A stretch of 64,000 bases of DNA from Utricularia gibba. Its lineage: Eukaryota > Streptophyta > Magnoliopsida > Lamiales > Lentibulariaceae. This document shows positions 24,306-36,245 of this stretch, piece after piece (position 1 is the first letter of the stretch; every line of letters begins with the position of its first letter). Below the pieces are notes generated by a model. The model did no database searches, was not told the DNA's origin, and worked only from the letters and a program-made list of their open reading frames with translations. Position numbers and translations under genes: made by a program. Location: NCBI GenBank assembly GCA_002189035.1, contig CM007991.1:5084001-5148000 (forward strand), written 5' to 3'.

Positions 24306-24479
24306 TGGTGGAAGTAGTGGTGTGAATGGGGAAATGGGTAGTTATGGTGAGAGAAGGGTTCTAAGGAGGATACTCATGGAGGGAAAGGAAAGCAAAATAA
24401 TCAATGTCTCTCGGTAGTGGTGTGTGGGATAGCGTGTAATCCCAATAGAATCCTCGAGAACCTGCAACGTCAGAAAAAA
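24306..24479. other. G-rich spacer
   Basis: Short G-rich sequence between LTR E and the 3' end of element B. Nothing assigned. Confidence 0.3.
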
Positions 24480-24559
24480 GTAAAAGAGGAAAGAGAAAAT
24501 TAACTCACGAGTTGCCTCCCGTGCAGCGCCAATTTAAAATCGTTGGCCGACTTGGTACG

Positions 24560-25846
24560 CTACTGATGGTCCTTGAACAAGAACAAACAGCAAGCTGTTT
24601 GCAGGTAAAAGTTCTCATAATATCGTTTCAACCTATGGCCATTGATCTTGAAACATTTCCCTATCTCATAAGAACGTTTAACAACGACACCATAACGGAA
24701 AACATATGAAATTTCATAAGGTCCTTGCCATTTAGATCTTAGTTTTCCAGGAAAAAAATTCAAAGTGGTATCATATAAAAGAACTTTCTGACCAACTCGA
24801 AATTTCTTTTCATGCAACTTACTGTCATGGAAGTGCTTTACCTTCTCCTTGTACATCAAGTGAATGGAGTAGGCGTTCAAGCGAATTTTCTCTAATTCGT
24901 TCAGGTCCAGTAGTCTCTTTTCTCCAGCTTGATCACTAACCATATTGCAAGCTTTGATGGCCCCATACACTCTGTGATGAATCTCCACTGGAAGGTGGCA
25001 AGACTTGCCATAGGTCATGTGAAAGGGAGACATTCCAATGGCATTTTTATAAGTTTTGCGGTAGGCCCTCAACGCATCATTCAACCTGAGATTCTAGTCT
25101 CTTCTGATCGGATTCACTATTCATTCCAGGATGCATTTGATCTCCCAATGTGAGTTTTCAGCCTTCCCATTAGTTTGAGGATGCCTAGCTGTAGAAAGAC
25201 TATGATGAACTCCAAATTTCGTTAGCATGGCCCTTATGACATTGTTAACGAAGTGGGTACCTCTATAAGAAATGAGAATCTTAGGATAGCCAAACCTAGG
25301 AAAAATGTGAGAAGTCAAGAAATATTTTACAGTCCTTGCATCATCTTTCTCACATGCCATTACTTCGACCCACTGATAGACGTATTCAACAACAAGAAGG
25401 ATATAGATTTTTCCTTTTGATGAAGGGAATGGTCCCATGAACTCAATACCCCAAGCATAAAAAATTTTGCACATCACGATGGGCTGAAGTGGCATTTGGT
25501 CCCTAAAGCCGATGCCTCCACCTCTTTTGCAATTAGGGCATGCCTTGCAATGAAGGTATGCATCTCGTAAAAGATTAGGCCAATAGAAGCCAGCTTCCAA
25601 GACCTTGTTAGGTGTGACCTTTGGACCAAAATGACCCCCACAAGGTAGTTCATGGCAATGAGTAAGAATTGAATTCACTTCACCTTGAGGGATGCACCAA
25701 CGAAGGATTTGATTAGGTCTAATCTTCCATAGGTATGGGTCATCCCAAATGTAGTGCATGCTATCACTCCGCAACTTCTCTTTTATACTGGATGTCCTCT
25801 AGAAAATATCCTGTTACAAGAAAATTCACAATGTCTGCGTATCAGG
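24560..25846 (-). pseudogene. Element B integrase
   Basis: 25774-25121 encodes the HHCC region (HCHELPCGGHFGP...CKACPNC) and the core with AWGIEFMGPFPSSKG. In the core the first catalytic Asp stands as Glu (VVEYVYQW) and the second as Tyr (ISYRGTHF), while the Glu of the last motif is followed by further changes. 25084-24560 encodes the C-terminal part with the NDALRAYRKTYKNAIGMSPF and AIGMSPFHMTYGKSCHLPVE blocks. There is a stop and frame change between the two near 25100. Loss of both Asp residues means it could not act. Confidence 0.88.
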
Positions 25847-27335
25847 TGTTAGTGTATGTATTCTAGAGACAATCAACTCATTGGCAAATCTTATCTTTAG
25901 ATATTTACTTTGATTTGTGATTAAATTCATATCATTGATAAAATCCTCTACTTATCTATGTGCTATAGAAATTATGATGAGATCATCATGTGAGATTCTT
26001 CAAACATTTATGTTCAAGTTAAAAATTCCCTGGCTAGAGTATTTGTGAAATGAGGATATCACAAATATGGATAAGCTGGCACATATTGAGTTCCCTAAAT
26101 TGTTTAGGCAATAGTTCTCACAATTGATGTAATGAGATTACTAGAACCTATCTGTGGGTGTTGATTAGAGAATTGATTCACTGGATGAATCATCTACGAG
26201 GTGCTACAATGGGAAGCTAACTAAATGTCAGTAGCAAGATCTTCAATATGACAGTCGTGCAAATAAGCTTAGACTTGAGGTCAACAAAGTTATCTTGATC
26301 TTAAGCTCACATTTTCGCTCATTACTAATGGGACTCTAACCATGACTTTCCTAGTATGGATGAGAAGGGTTATGACTCCTTAAGGTTGGAGATAGTTGAT
26401 TGATCAATAAAGGATTCATCACTCATGTTAGCTATGAGATCTTATCTCAATTAATTGCATCAAAGCCATTTTGGGCCTAGGGTAATGACACTCAAAGAGT
26501 TTGAGTAGGTCATTGAGTGTTAGTGCTTAAATGCACATATAAGTTAGATACATTAGAAAGACACATACTCATGTTCTGTTATCGAATGTGATATAAATAT
26601 GATGAAATCTATTCATTGCATGGTGGCTAGTCATGGAAAGGCTCAATTAGTTCACCTAATTATTCTTACATCTTGGGGATCATGATATATTCCTAGACAT
26701 CACTCATGATCGATAATGATGGATTTGATTAATTAAGAGTTAATTAATAAATCCATTATTATAGCCTTGATTGAAGAAGCCTATAGGGTCACACACGATA
26801 CTGGAGTCACTCATCGATATAAAATAGAATGACGCAATTACATGCGATGCAATTGGTAGAGTGGATAAATTAAATAGTGAGGTATTTTGAGATTAATAGT
26901 GACTAAGCTCAAAATGAATGATCTAATATAGATAAGATTGGGAACATATATGTATCTCCACAAGATAAAATCTTTATGGGGATTTGATTTGATATGTTAC
27001 CAAATATCTATTAGAAAGATGTGATCTACACATCTTCCTATATATTCGTGCTCTTTGAGACTGATCCGCAAGGGGGTGATTTTCTCTACTAGCACCTGAG
27101 GAGATCGATCATCATTTTTCTACCTTCAGAAGGTTATCAACGGAGTGCTTCACGTGTGGATAGCGTATAGGCCATCTACTATTGGCGGTAGGTGAACAAT
27201 GGAGTGCTCTTAAAGGTATTCGCAGTATCCCTTTATCTAATGTATACCGCATTCCAAGATCTGTGTTTGGAGTTTCTCAAAAAATTTCAAATTTTGGTGC
27301 TTTTTTGACATGTGATGTCTATGAGAAACCCAATA
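25847..27335 (+). repeat. Solo LTR, family D, inside element B
   Basis: It starts TGTTAGTGTATGTATTCTAG and ends GAGAAACCCAATA (ancestral CAACA end, one change). It lies between the RNase H and integrase parts of element B. Flanks are TCAGG (25842-25846) and CTAGG (27336-27340), which share three of five bases and can be derived from one ancestral site by one C-to-T-type change each. Confidence 0.8.
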
Positions 27336-29480
27336 CTAGGGACTTCCATCATGGATCATAAATAAGTGCTCATCAGGGAAGTTGTCATCAATGGGGCTGG
27401 ATGCTTCTCTAGAGGTGATGCGGCTAACATGATCTGCCACTAAAATCTCGCATCCCTTCTTGTCTCGAATTACTAGATGGAACTCTTGGAGCAATAGGAT
27501 CCATCTGATAAGATGGGGTTTCGAATCCTTTTTGTTGAGGAGATACCTCAACGCTGCATGATCAGAGTAGACAATAATCGTGGCTCCAAGCAAGTAGGGT
27601 CTGAATTTTTCCAATGCAAAGATGATGGCCAAAAGCTCCTTCTCTATTGTTGTATAATTCCGCTGTGCATCATCCAGACACTTTGAGGCGTAGTGGATCA
27701 CATGTGAATCCTTGTCCAGCTTTTGTCCAAGGACTGCTCCTAATGCTACATCACTAGTGTCACACATTAGCTCAAAAGGAAAATTCCAGTTAGGTGCCTA
27801 AATGATGGGGGCCGAAATAAGTCTTTCCTTCAAAGTATCAAAAGCTAACTGAAAATTTTCATCAAAAGTGAAATCAACATCTTTGGGTAACAAGGCACAT
27901 AAGAGAGATGCAATTTTCGAAAAATCTTGGATAAACCTTCTATAGAATTCTGCATGAACAAGAAAGGAACGAATGTCCCGAACACAAGTAGGGTAAGGCA
28001 TATTTCGGATTACCTCAACCTTTGCTTTGTCCACTTCAATCCCTCTCTTGGAAGCTACATCTCCCAAGATGATTCCTTGCTCAACCATAAAATGACACTT
28101 CTCGTAGTTAAGCACAAGGTTAGTATCAACACATCTTTTCAAAATCAAAGACAAATTTTCTAAGTATTCATCAAAACTATTTCCATAAACAGTGAAATCA
28201 TCCATAAAGACCTCAATTTCTTCCACATACTTCGAAAAGATACTCACCATGCATCATTGGAAAGTGGCTGGTGCATTGCATAGTCCAAATGGCATCCTAT
28301 GATAGGCAAAAGTTCCAAAAGGTCAAACAAAAACTACCTTGGATTGATCTTCGAGAGCCATGGGAATTTGGTAGAAACTGGAGTATCCATCCAAGCAACA
28401 ATAATGGCTCTTATCTACAAGTTGTTCAAGCATTTGGTCTATAAAAGGAAGGGGATAGTGGTCTTTCCTGATGGGCGGAATTAAGCTTGCGATAGTCCAC
28501 ACACATCCTCCAACCATTCTGCACTCTTGTGAGAATCAGATCCCCTTGTTCATTGCTCATCACTATGATACCAGTCTTCTTTGGGACAACCTACACAGGA
28601 CTAACCCACTCACTATCAAAGATAGGATAAATGATATCTGCGGATAGCAGCTTCAAAATCTCCTTCTTGACCACTTCCACCATTGGGGGTTCAGTCTCCT
28701 CTGTGGCTATCAGATGGGCTTCATCCCCTCCTCTAGGTAAATCCTGTGAGTGCAAACAGAAGGGCTTATCCCTTTGATGTCAGCTAGAGTCCATCCAATT
28801 GCTTGTTTGTGCTCCTGAAGCACAGCCTTGAGCTTCTCCTCATGTTCCAAGGTTAGTGAACTAGAAACAATAACTGGTGGGTCTCATCATCATCAAGAAA
28901 CAAATATTTCAAATGTTCGGGCAAAGTCTTTAACTCTAATGATGGTGCTCGAATAACGGAGGGCACTAGCGGCTTGCTAGGTGTTTCCAAGCTAAGAAAA
29001 GAAACATCTTGCACATCAGGTTCATCGAGTGGATCGTTTGAATGATGAAAAATTTCAAGATCAGGGAGAGAAAAAATCTTCAGGTTGAGAAATTTTCGTG
29101 TCTAAATCATATTCGAGCCCTTGTTCATAGATCATTGCATAGTGATCAGTGTCATTTTGGCATGTGGAGATTGCATGTATTTCAATGATCTGATCAAGAT
29201 GCTTCATGGCTTTGTCAAGATTGAAGTCCAGCACCTATCCACTAAACTGAAGACTGATGGTGCCTGCTTGAATATCAATCTTTGTTTCTGCAGTAGCTAT
29301 GAATGGTCATCCCAAAAAAAATAGACTTCGAAACCTTAGGGTCATCACTCTCCATAGGAATGACCAAAAAGTCAGCTGGAAAGACTAAATCTTTTACATG
29401 AACAAAAACATCATCAATGCAACCATTTGGTGTAACTGCTGATCTATCTACTAATTGACATACAATACTTGTCAATTGAA
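27336..29480 (-). pseudogene. Element B reverse transcriptase and RNase H
   Basis: 27767-27336 is RNase H ([36 protein letters not shown]). 28250-27798 is the second half of RT with the FMDDFTVYG active site and KCHFMVEQGIILG; 28517-28323 is the first half with a YCCLDGYSSFYQIPM stretch. 28560-29480 holds the N-terminal RT and linker region with several frame breaks. The RNase H end meets the solo LTR D. Confidence 0.85.
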
Positions 29481-29486
29481 GTTTGC

Positions 29487-30300
29487 CTAACTTAGATGCA
29501 AGAAGAAGTAAAGAGATCTAGGCATAACATTGACCGAGGCACCAAGATCACACATAGCTACTGAAATCATTGTATCTCCAATGGTAACAGGAATTGAGAA
29601 CATACCGAGGTCCTTACACTTACGTGGTATTCTCCTTTGAATGATGGCTGAAATGTTTTCAGTCAAAGGATTCATTTCTTGTTCCACCTTTGCTTTCTTC
29701 TTCGAGTCACATCGGTCCTTCAAAAACATGGCATGTTTGGGGACCTGTTCATTCATATCAAGAAGAGGAATGGAGACATTAATTTTTTTCATCATCTCTA
29801 TGAAAGTTTTTAGTCCTTTCTTGTTCTTGTTCCTTCTTCGAAGCCTCATCGGGAAGGTTGGTGGTATGACTAATGGTTTGGCTTGAGGAATTTCACTTTC
29901 ATCCTTCTCCTGAACATCTTCGAGTGGCTTCAAAAGATCATTGTTCTGTACTAGTGAGTCATATGGATTCTCACAAATGATCTCTTTGTGGACATCAGAA
30001 TCACTGTCTATGACTTCCAACTCCTTTTCTTTAGATTTATCCACCTTATTTGTGAACCATAGGTAAGGGTCTGGCAGGTCAGTTCCACTTCTCAACGAGA
30101 TGGCATTAATGTGCTTTGGATTCTGCACTAGTTGTGATGGCAATGCTCCCTTCATTTCTAAACGGTTCATTGCTTGCGCAAGCTAAGTAATCTGGCCTTG
30201 TATGCTAGTGATTTGGCCCTTCATATCCTTCTGCTCAGCATGCATCTTGGAGGTTCTTTCATCTAGAGATTTGACCATGGCCTCTAAACTGTAGTTCGAT
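29487..30300 (-). pseudogene. Element B gag C-terminal region and protease start
   Basis: 30170-29487 starts with a gag C-terminal stretch containing NPKHINAISLRSGTDL, the Athila-type hinge, then a long charged linker and the protease N-terminus GMFSIPVTIGDTMISVAMCD with the DLGAS active-site variant and VNVMP. The gag core itself is missing. A TTGCGCAAG motif shared with element A lies at 30174-30181. Confidence 0.85.
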
Positions 30301-30333
30301 TGAGGACAAGTCTAACGTCGCTGTAGCATAGTG

Positions 30334-31438
30334 TGATAGCACATAGATTTTTCCGTTTTTATGATATGAAAATCGCAAATTTTTAATTATCTCTAGTTTT
30401 TTATTTTATAGTTTTATGTATTTTTACATAACTTAGGAAAATGTGATTTTTTGTGTGTTAGTGGGCTAAATCCTTTGATTTAGGCTACCTCATGTTCTAA
30501 CTCGATTTTGAGTCTAGCAGCAAACCCAAAATCATGGAAGAAACAAGGATTTTGTGCAAGTCACCAGGCTGCATGGAGCAATGAATACACTGTCGTGGCG
30601 GTAGTTTACAAGTCAAGGGTAGGAGCAAGATAGCTTTCAAAGATTGTACTTACTTTGAAAAGTGAGAGGAGAGAGAAGGATGAGGAGAGAGAATCACAAG
30701 GGAGTGGTAGCAGTTTTCAACATACACACGAGGGGTATCTCCCCAAACTCGAACACGAAGAATATTGAACCAAAAGGAGAAAGAAGGGCGATTTTCTAAA
30801 GAAAAACCTCCGATGTGAAGAACAAAGATCAACTCCCAGTGCAGTGCTACTGTTCTAGCCTGTGAACAGTAGGAGATGGAAACCAGAACTCTTGCTACTT
30901 TACTTTCGTTTGTTGATGTTTTTAGTTTTTGCAACCACCTCTTTCATGATGTTCTTGACACTTTTGTCACTTTATCTTAATGTTATCATATTTTTCCATC
31001 CAAGTATGAGTAGCTAGAACCCTATGGATGCCTTAAGGTAAAGCATGGTGGTGTGGATCTAGGGTTAATAATAAAATTTATAGTTGTTTCTTAGTTCTTA
31101 TTTCTATCATTCCATGGGTAGACCTAAGGAGGGGCACAATTAACTTCACCAACTAAGAGGTAGACTAACAAATGAAGGTGGGAGCAGTAGGTATTAGTCC
31201 GGCGTAGAACCAGTAAAACCGGGTAGACCTAGTTCTATATACTTTCCATGCAGGTAGACCTAATTGCAATGTTGGTGATGACATTGATGACTAGCTTAGC
31301 CGAAAATATGATGAATGACCCCAAAATGCACTATACAAGTTTTCTGAATTTGTATTTTGTATGGATTAAGGCTTATAAATTTATTTGATACAAAAATTTG
31401 ATTTTATTGCAATGAAATTGCTAAATTTTCGTTTATCA
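30334..31438 (+). repeat. LTR-like block, family E
   Basis: It has matching ends TGATAGCACATAG and ...TTCGTTTATCA, and the family E internal landmarks (ATGAGTAGCTAGAACCC, GGTAGACCTA, TTATAAATTTATTTGAT). A GAGGACAAG motif at about 30302, typical of the sequence just before a gypsy polypurine tract, precedes it, so it may be the 3' LTR of a truncated plus-strand element. Flanking bases do not form a duplication. Confidence 0.6.
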
Positions 31439-31499
31439 CAATACCTCGCATAGTCAAATCTAGATTATAACCACCTAATCCTATCCATTGGTATGTAAA

Positions 31500-33049
31500 T
31501 AACTTCTCCATGAATCTGCTTCACTATATGCCTTCATCAGCAACTTCATTGATAAGTCAAGTTTTTCAGCTTCTTTTCAACATCCTTTCCTAAACTTGAC
31601 TGCTTTCTCATGACTATCTAGTATCTCAGTTTTCTGAACACATCCTCTTTTAAAGGTTTAATGGAGATGTCAGCAACTTGATCTTTACTCTTCAAATATA
31701 TCAGCTCAATTTGCTTTCTAGTAACTCTCGAATGTACCGAAATTTTGTTCCTATATGCTTGTTTCTTCCATGAAAAATTGGATTCTTCTCAAGAGCTACA
31801 CTAGACCTACTATCTATCATAATATTTGTCAGTTCAACCTATTTGATGCTAAGTTCTTCAGGTACAAAATGCAACCAAACCCCATGGTACACACGAGTTT
31901 GTAAAAAACATATTCAGGTGCACTACTTGAAAGAGTGACAATAAATTGTTTATTTGAGACCCAAGAAAATGAAAAATTACTAAAGAAGTGAGAAAAACCA
32001 GAAGTATTCTTGCAATCAGCTTTACTTCCAGCACACTCACTATTACTATAACCTAAAGATACTAGAGTTCCAATACCATATCCCATATGCACAGTCTCTT
32101 TTAAGTATCTTAATATCCTTTTGACTACTTTTCAATGAACTTTGCCTTGTTTTAAATCCATCTCAATTGGTGTAGAAGCAATATCACAATCATCCATCTA
32201 AACCTTTTCAAGGAGTTCTTTGGTGAATTTTTTGTTGGCTAATGAAGATTCCAAAAGCGCTTACCTTTACTCATGAGCCCCAAGTGTCATTTCACATGTT
32301 TTTCTCATTTCTCTCTTTAAGGTTTCAATACTAGAAATGTCTAAACCCAGGACAAGGAGATCATCAACATAAAGGCATATTATTATGTTGTCACTTACTG
32401 CATTCATCTTCACATATATAGTTGGTTCATGTGGATACTTGAAAAAATGTTTGTCTAAAAAGCAATTGTCTATTTTCCTTTTCCAAGCTCTTAGAGCTTG
32501 CTTGAAGTCATAAAGATCTTTTTGTTTAGACACAAAACGAGGTCTTCCTTTCCTTTAGAGAGATAGGCTTGAGGTTGTTCGATATAAACTTCTTCTTGTG
32601 AGACATCATTTAAAAATGCTGTCTTTAAGTCAAGGTGGAACACTTTCCATGCGTTTTTTCCAGCAAGAGCTAAGATCAACCTCATTGTCTCCATCTTGGA
32701 AACTGAAGCAAAAAATTCATCATAATCAATGCCCTCTTGCTGCTTGTAACCCTTTGAACCAAGCCAAGCTTTGTGTCTTTCAATCTATCCATTAGCTTTC
32801 TTTTGATCTTGTAAACCCCCTTCACATCAGTGGCATCTCTATCAAATGGTTTGTAGTAATAATCCAAGTGTTATTTTTTATTATTGAGGCTATTTCTTCA
32901 TCCATATCCTTTTTCCATTCTAGAAAATCTAGAGCATCTTCAAAATACAAATTTTAGAATCCACTAAAAGACAGAGTTCAGCAGCATCATAAAGAATTTT
33001 TTCTTGCATTTGTGTAAATCTCATGATAGATCTCTTTTCTCTTGGACCT
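31500..33049 (-). pseudogene. Element F reverse transcriptase and RNase H
   Basis: 32867-32682 holds the RT entry region; 32694-32491 reads AGKNAWKVFHLDLKTAFLND and EEVYIEQPQAYL; 32533-32267 reads FKQALRAWKRKIDNCFL and the active site CLYVDDLLVLG. RNase H text with a SNSECAGSKADCKNTSGFSH-like stretch follows at about 32060-31900. At least three frame changes. The left end of the element fades out near 31500. Confidence 0.85.
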
Positions 33050-34296
33050 TGTTAAGTGTCATTTTCTACTTGTTTATTATATATTATTATGTGCTAGATT
33101 AGCATTAAGTTTACCCAAATTAGGAGTTATATTGGCAAGTATTTGTTTTTATTTTGTTGTCATTTTCATACACTTTGACTAAAATATGTTAGACTTGTAG
33201 GAGACTTGTAGGAGACTAGACACTGACCTTTCGTGCCTAACATGCGACTTGAACCAATTGTGGGTAAAAGACTAACACTAGTGAGGGCTCTTGACTTATG
33301 GTATGTCAGACTCTGTGGCAATGATTGGGTGCTTACTTGTATGTATAAGAAAGCTAGTTGCGCATGTAAGATAGAAAAAATGATGGAAAGAGAGCAGAGG
33401 AAGTTAATGTATGTGGAGAGTGAATTAAAACAAATTGGGAACAATTTGGATCCGACCTTTTTCTCACTTACTTTCACATTGGAACTTTTGGTTCTTCCTC
33501 TCCACCAAGGGAGGAAGAACACTTTACCTTTTTATTTTCATGGCCATTCGTGGCTAACCCTTTTTAGTTTTTTGGAATAGATAAAGTTTCCTTCTACGTC
33601 TTGAGCATCAATATTAGTTCTTTGTTGAATTTCTTCAGGATTTTGCATATTTCCATGCATCATGTTGTAGTCTTTCTATAACATCTTTTGGTCATGGTCC
33701 ATGAGTAGCAGGCCACTCCTCACAGATTTTGATGAAGAGCAAGGTGAAGAGCAGCATCATCTCTAGCCTTTCCAATTTGAGGGAAATAGTGAATTTTTTA
33801 TGATCAAGGTACCACAAGAGTCGTCCGGTAGTGACCTCGAACTCACCACTGGTCATTGGCCCACACATGCGCATAATTCGATTTTGAGGGCAATCGATGA
33901 CAATCCTCTTGTCCTCTCAATCATCCAAGGAGGAATCACATGAAGCTATTCCCCAGCTTCCTTGTCAATCAAAGTGTAAGGCAAAGTAGGTTATTCCTTG
34001 CTCTTATACCTAGTTATTCAGAAGGAATCAGTAAAAGCCAAGGCGAGGATCGATAAAAAGAGGAAATGGAATCTCGTTCCCAGGAACTGTTTCCCTTGGT
34101 CAATGTTCATTACTTATGTGTTATTTTATATTTCAATAGTTTTAAAACCCCATTTTACAAATTCATGACAATTTTTAAATGTCCAGTACAAAACACTTTC
34201 CACAAAACTCAACTTCCTGATATCTATACTCATACTACGCTCATCTGTGTTTTACATTTTTCTAAATTAAAATTAGTGGAGGAAACAATACGCAAC
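33050..34296 (+). repeat. Solo LTR, family F, inside copia element F
   Basis: It starts TGTTAAGTGTCATTTTC and ends ACAATACGCAACA. Flanks GACCT (33045-33049) and GACAT (34297-34301) match at four of five positions, a likely target-site duplication. The copia reading continues on both sides. Related copies: 21393-21612, 44650-44833, 45988-46709 and 54363-55363. Confidence 0.85.
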
Positions 34297-35078
34297 AGAC
34301 ATATAGCATTTGATACATCTATACTAGAAGAAGAAATGTCTTGATGCTATTGTGTTGTTGAATCATATGGGCCAGGAGAAACATTTCTAGCAATATCATC
34401 ATCAAGTTCTTTCAAAGTGACAAGATCACAAAACGTATAGTTTCGATTTTTTCTTTGTCAATCCCAACTTGAAGATTCATCAAAAACCACATTAGCATTG
34501 TGATGCATTTTATTTTACATAGGATAATAAAATTGATATCCTCTCAAATCATGATCATATTTAGAAAAAATCATTTTTCTACTTTTTTCAGTCAACTTTC
34601 CTCTTAATTGATCAGCAACATGAAAATTGGCCACACAAACAAAAATAAACTACCTCTGGTTTGATCCTTGTCCAAGCCTCCTATCAAGTCATATGAGGTA
34701 CACTCTTAGTCAAAGAGTGCTTAGAAGAAATATAGCGGTATATGGTGCATACCCCCATACTCCTTTAGCATCCTTTGGGCATGCCCCTTACCATATTCAT
34801 CTCCTTCTTGTTTCTTCTCTCGAATATGAGGGGAGTAGGCAGTTGCAAGAGGTTTTCTTAGACCAACAATTTTACAAAACTCTTGTTTCTTCACTTTAGT
34901 TTGTGTCTAGGATTAGAATTTTTTGAAAGTATCAAACACTTCAGATTTGAACTTTAGGATACAAATCAACATTTTTCTTAAATAATCATCATCAATTAGT
35001 AAGAAGTATTTATTTCCTTCAATAGAAAGCATTTTCATAGGATCACACACATCAGCATGAGCTAGTTCAAGAGGCACC
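34297..35078 (-). pseudogene. Element F integrase core and C-terminal part
   Basis: Next to the LTR C insertion the minus strand reads PLELAHADVCDPMKML, the copia integrase LxHxDxCGPM motif, followed by NKYFLLIDDDYLRKM. Further on (about 34640-34470) comes ADQLRGKLTEKSRKMIFSKY with DLRGYQFYYP and NVVFDES, the region between integrase and RT. A TGA-type break and frame changes are present. Confidence 0.8.
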
Positions 35079-36245
35079 TGATAACACCATTTTTATTGTG
35101 TTTTTATATGTGTTTTTAGGTATGTTTTGTAGGGTTAAATGTTGTTTAGTGTGCTAACTTGTCTCCTTTTTTGTAATTAGTTTGTTGAAATGTGTTTATT
35201 GTGAAAATAGGCTTAATTGGCAACAATTGAACTAAAAACTCTCATTTTTCCTCTAGTATGTGTTTAAGTGTTAATAGGATAAGAGTTAGTATTGTAGCAG
35301 CACATTTCCACGTTGAAAAGTCAAAAGAAGCAGAAAAGCTGAGAAAAAGCCACTTTTTGCGAAAGCAGCTACCTTCTGACAAGATAACATCTAGAGCAGA
35401 GATCTTACTTCTAGAACCCCATGGAAAAGATGGAGATACCCTTATTTTGAGTGAGAAAAGGAAAGAGGAAGAGGAAAGAGAGAGAGAGAACAGTAGCGGG
35501 GCGGTGAGCAGGGAGAAATGTGTTTCTTCGGCGAACAGCTTCGGCAGCCTATAGATCTACTTCTCTAGACCATGTTTCTGCCTAAAACTTCGATTTTCTG
35601 TAGATCTACCACCTAGAGAAACAGCTTGACTATTTATTTCAGCATTATGTGCTTAGATTTTCATTGTCGAACATGCTACTGTTATTTTCCGTGTTTCATT
35701 GCTTCTTGTTATGTTTGTGGTACTTTTTTGTGAACGAGAAACTTAATATGGACCTTATTTAAGCTTATGAACATGTTCCCGTTTAAGCACTTCGTGTTTG
35801 CTTTTAAGTTTAACATATTATTTACTATACCCGCGACCCTTTGCCTTATTTTAAAGCATGCTAAAACTGGGTTTAAGCCTATGGGTTTTAAAGACACAAG
35901 AGTCAGATCATAGTCTAAAACCCATCCAAATCACTTTCATTTTATGGCTCTGCACATTCCTGTTAATTTATATGCCTCTTCGTGCCTGCAACTCGTTTAT
36001 TTCAGCTACTACTATTTTATTTCTTACGTGCATTATAGCTAAACCCCCAGAAAAACCCCTCTGTTTTTAGTAAATGTGATCAACTTCAGGAAATTGCAAC
36101 CATTCCTTGTGAATTCGACCCTTACTTACTACACTACATTAACTCCTGTGATTTGTGTAGTAGAATAGTTAGGTTTATAAATTTCTTTTGATGCGTTGAA
36201 TGTGCTAGACTACGACATTTAGCAATCCCATTCTAAAGTTCATCA
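35079..36245 (+). repeat. Solo LTR, family C, inside the copia integrase
   Basis: It starts TGATAACACCATTTTTATTG and ends AAAGTTCATCA, about 1.17 kb. Flanks GCACC (35074-35078) and ACACC (36246-36250) match at four of five positions. The copia integrase reading is continuous across the site once the LTR is skipped. It is the most complete copy of this family in the window. Confidence 0.88.

Larger units (their letters stand above)
24480..30300 (-). mobile_element. Athila-like Ty3-gypsy element B
   Basis: Minus-strand order from right to left is gag C-terminal part, protease, RT, RNase H, integrase, then the post-pol motif TTGGCGCTGCACGGGAGGCA (reverse complement around 24495-24530). It is interrupted at 25847-27335 by a solo LTR D between RNase H and integrase. 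Catalytic positions are lost and several frames are broken, so the element is dead. Confidence 0.88.
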
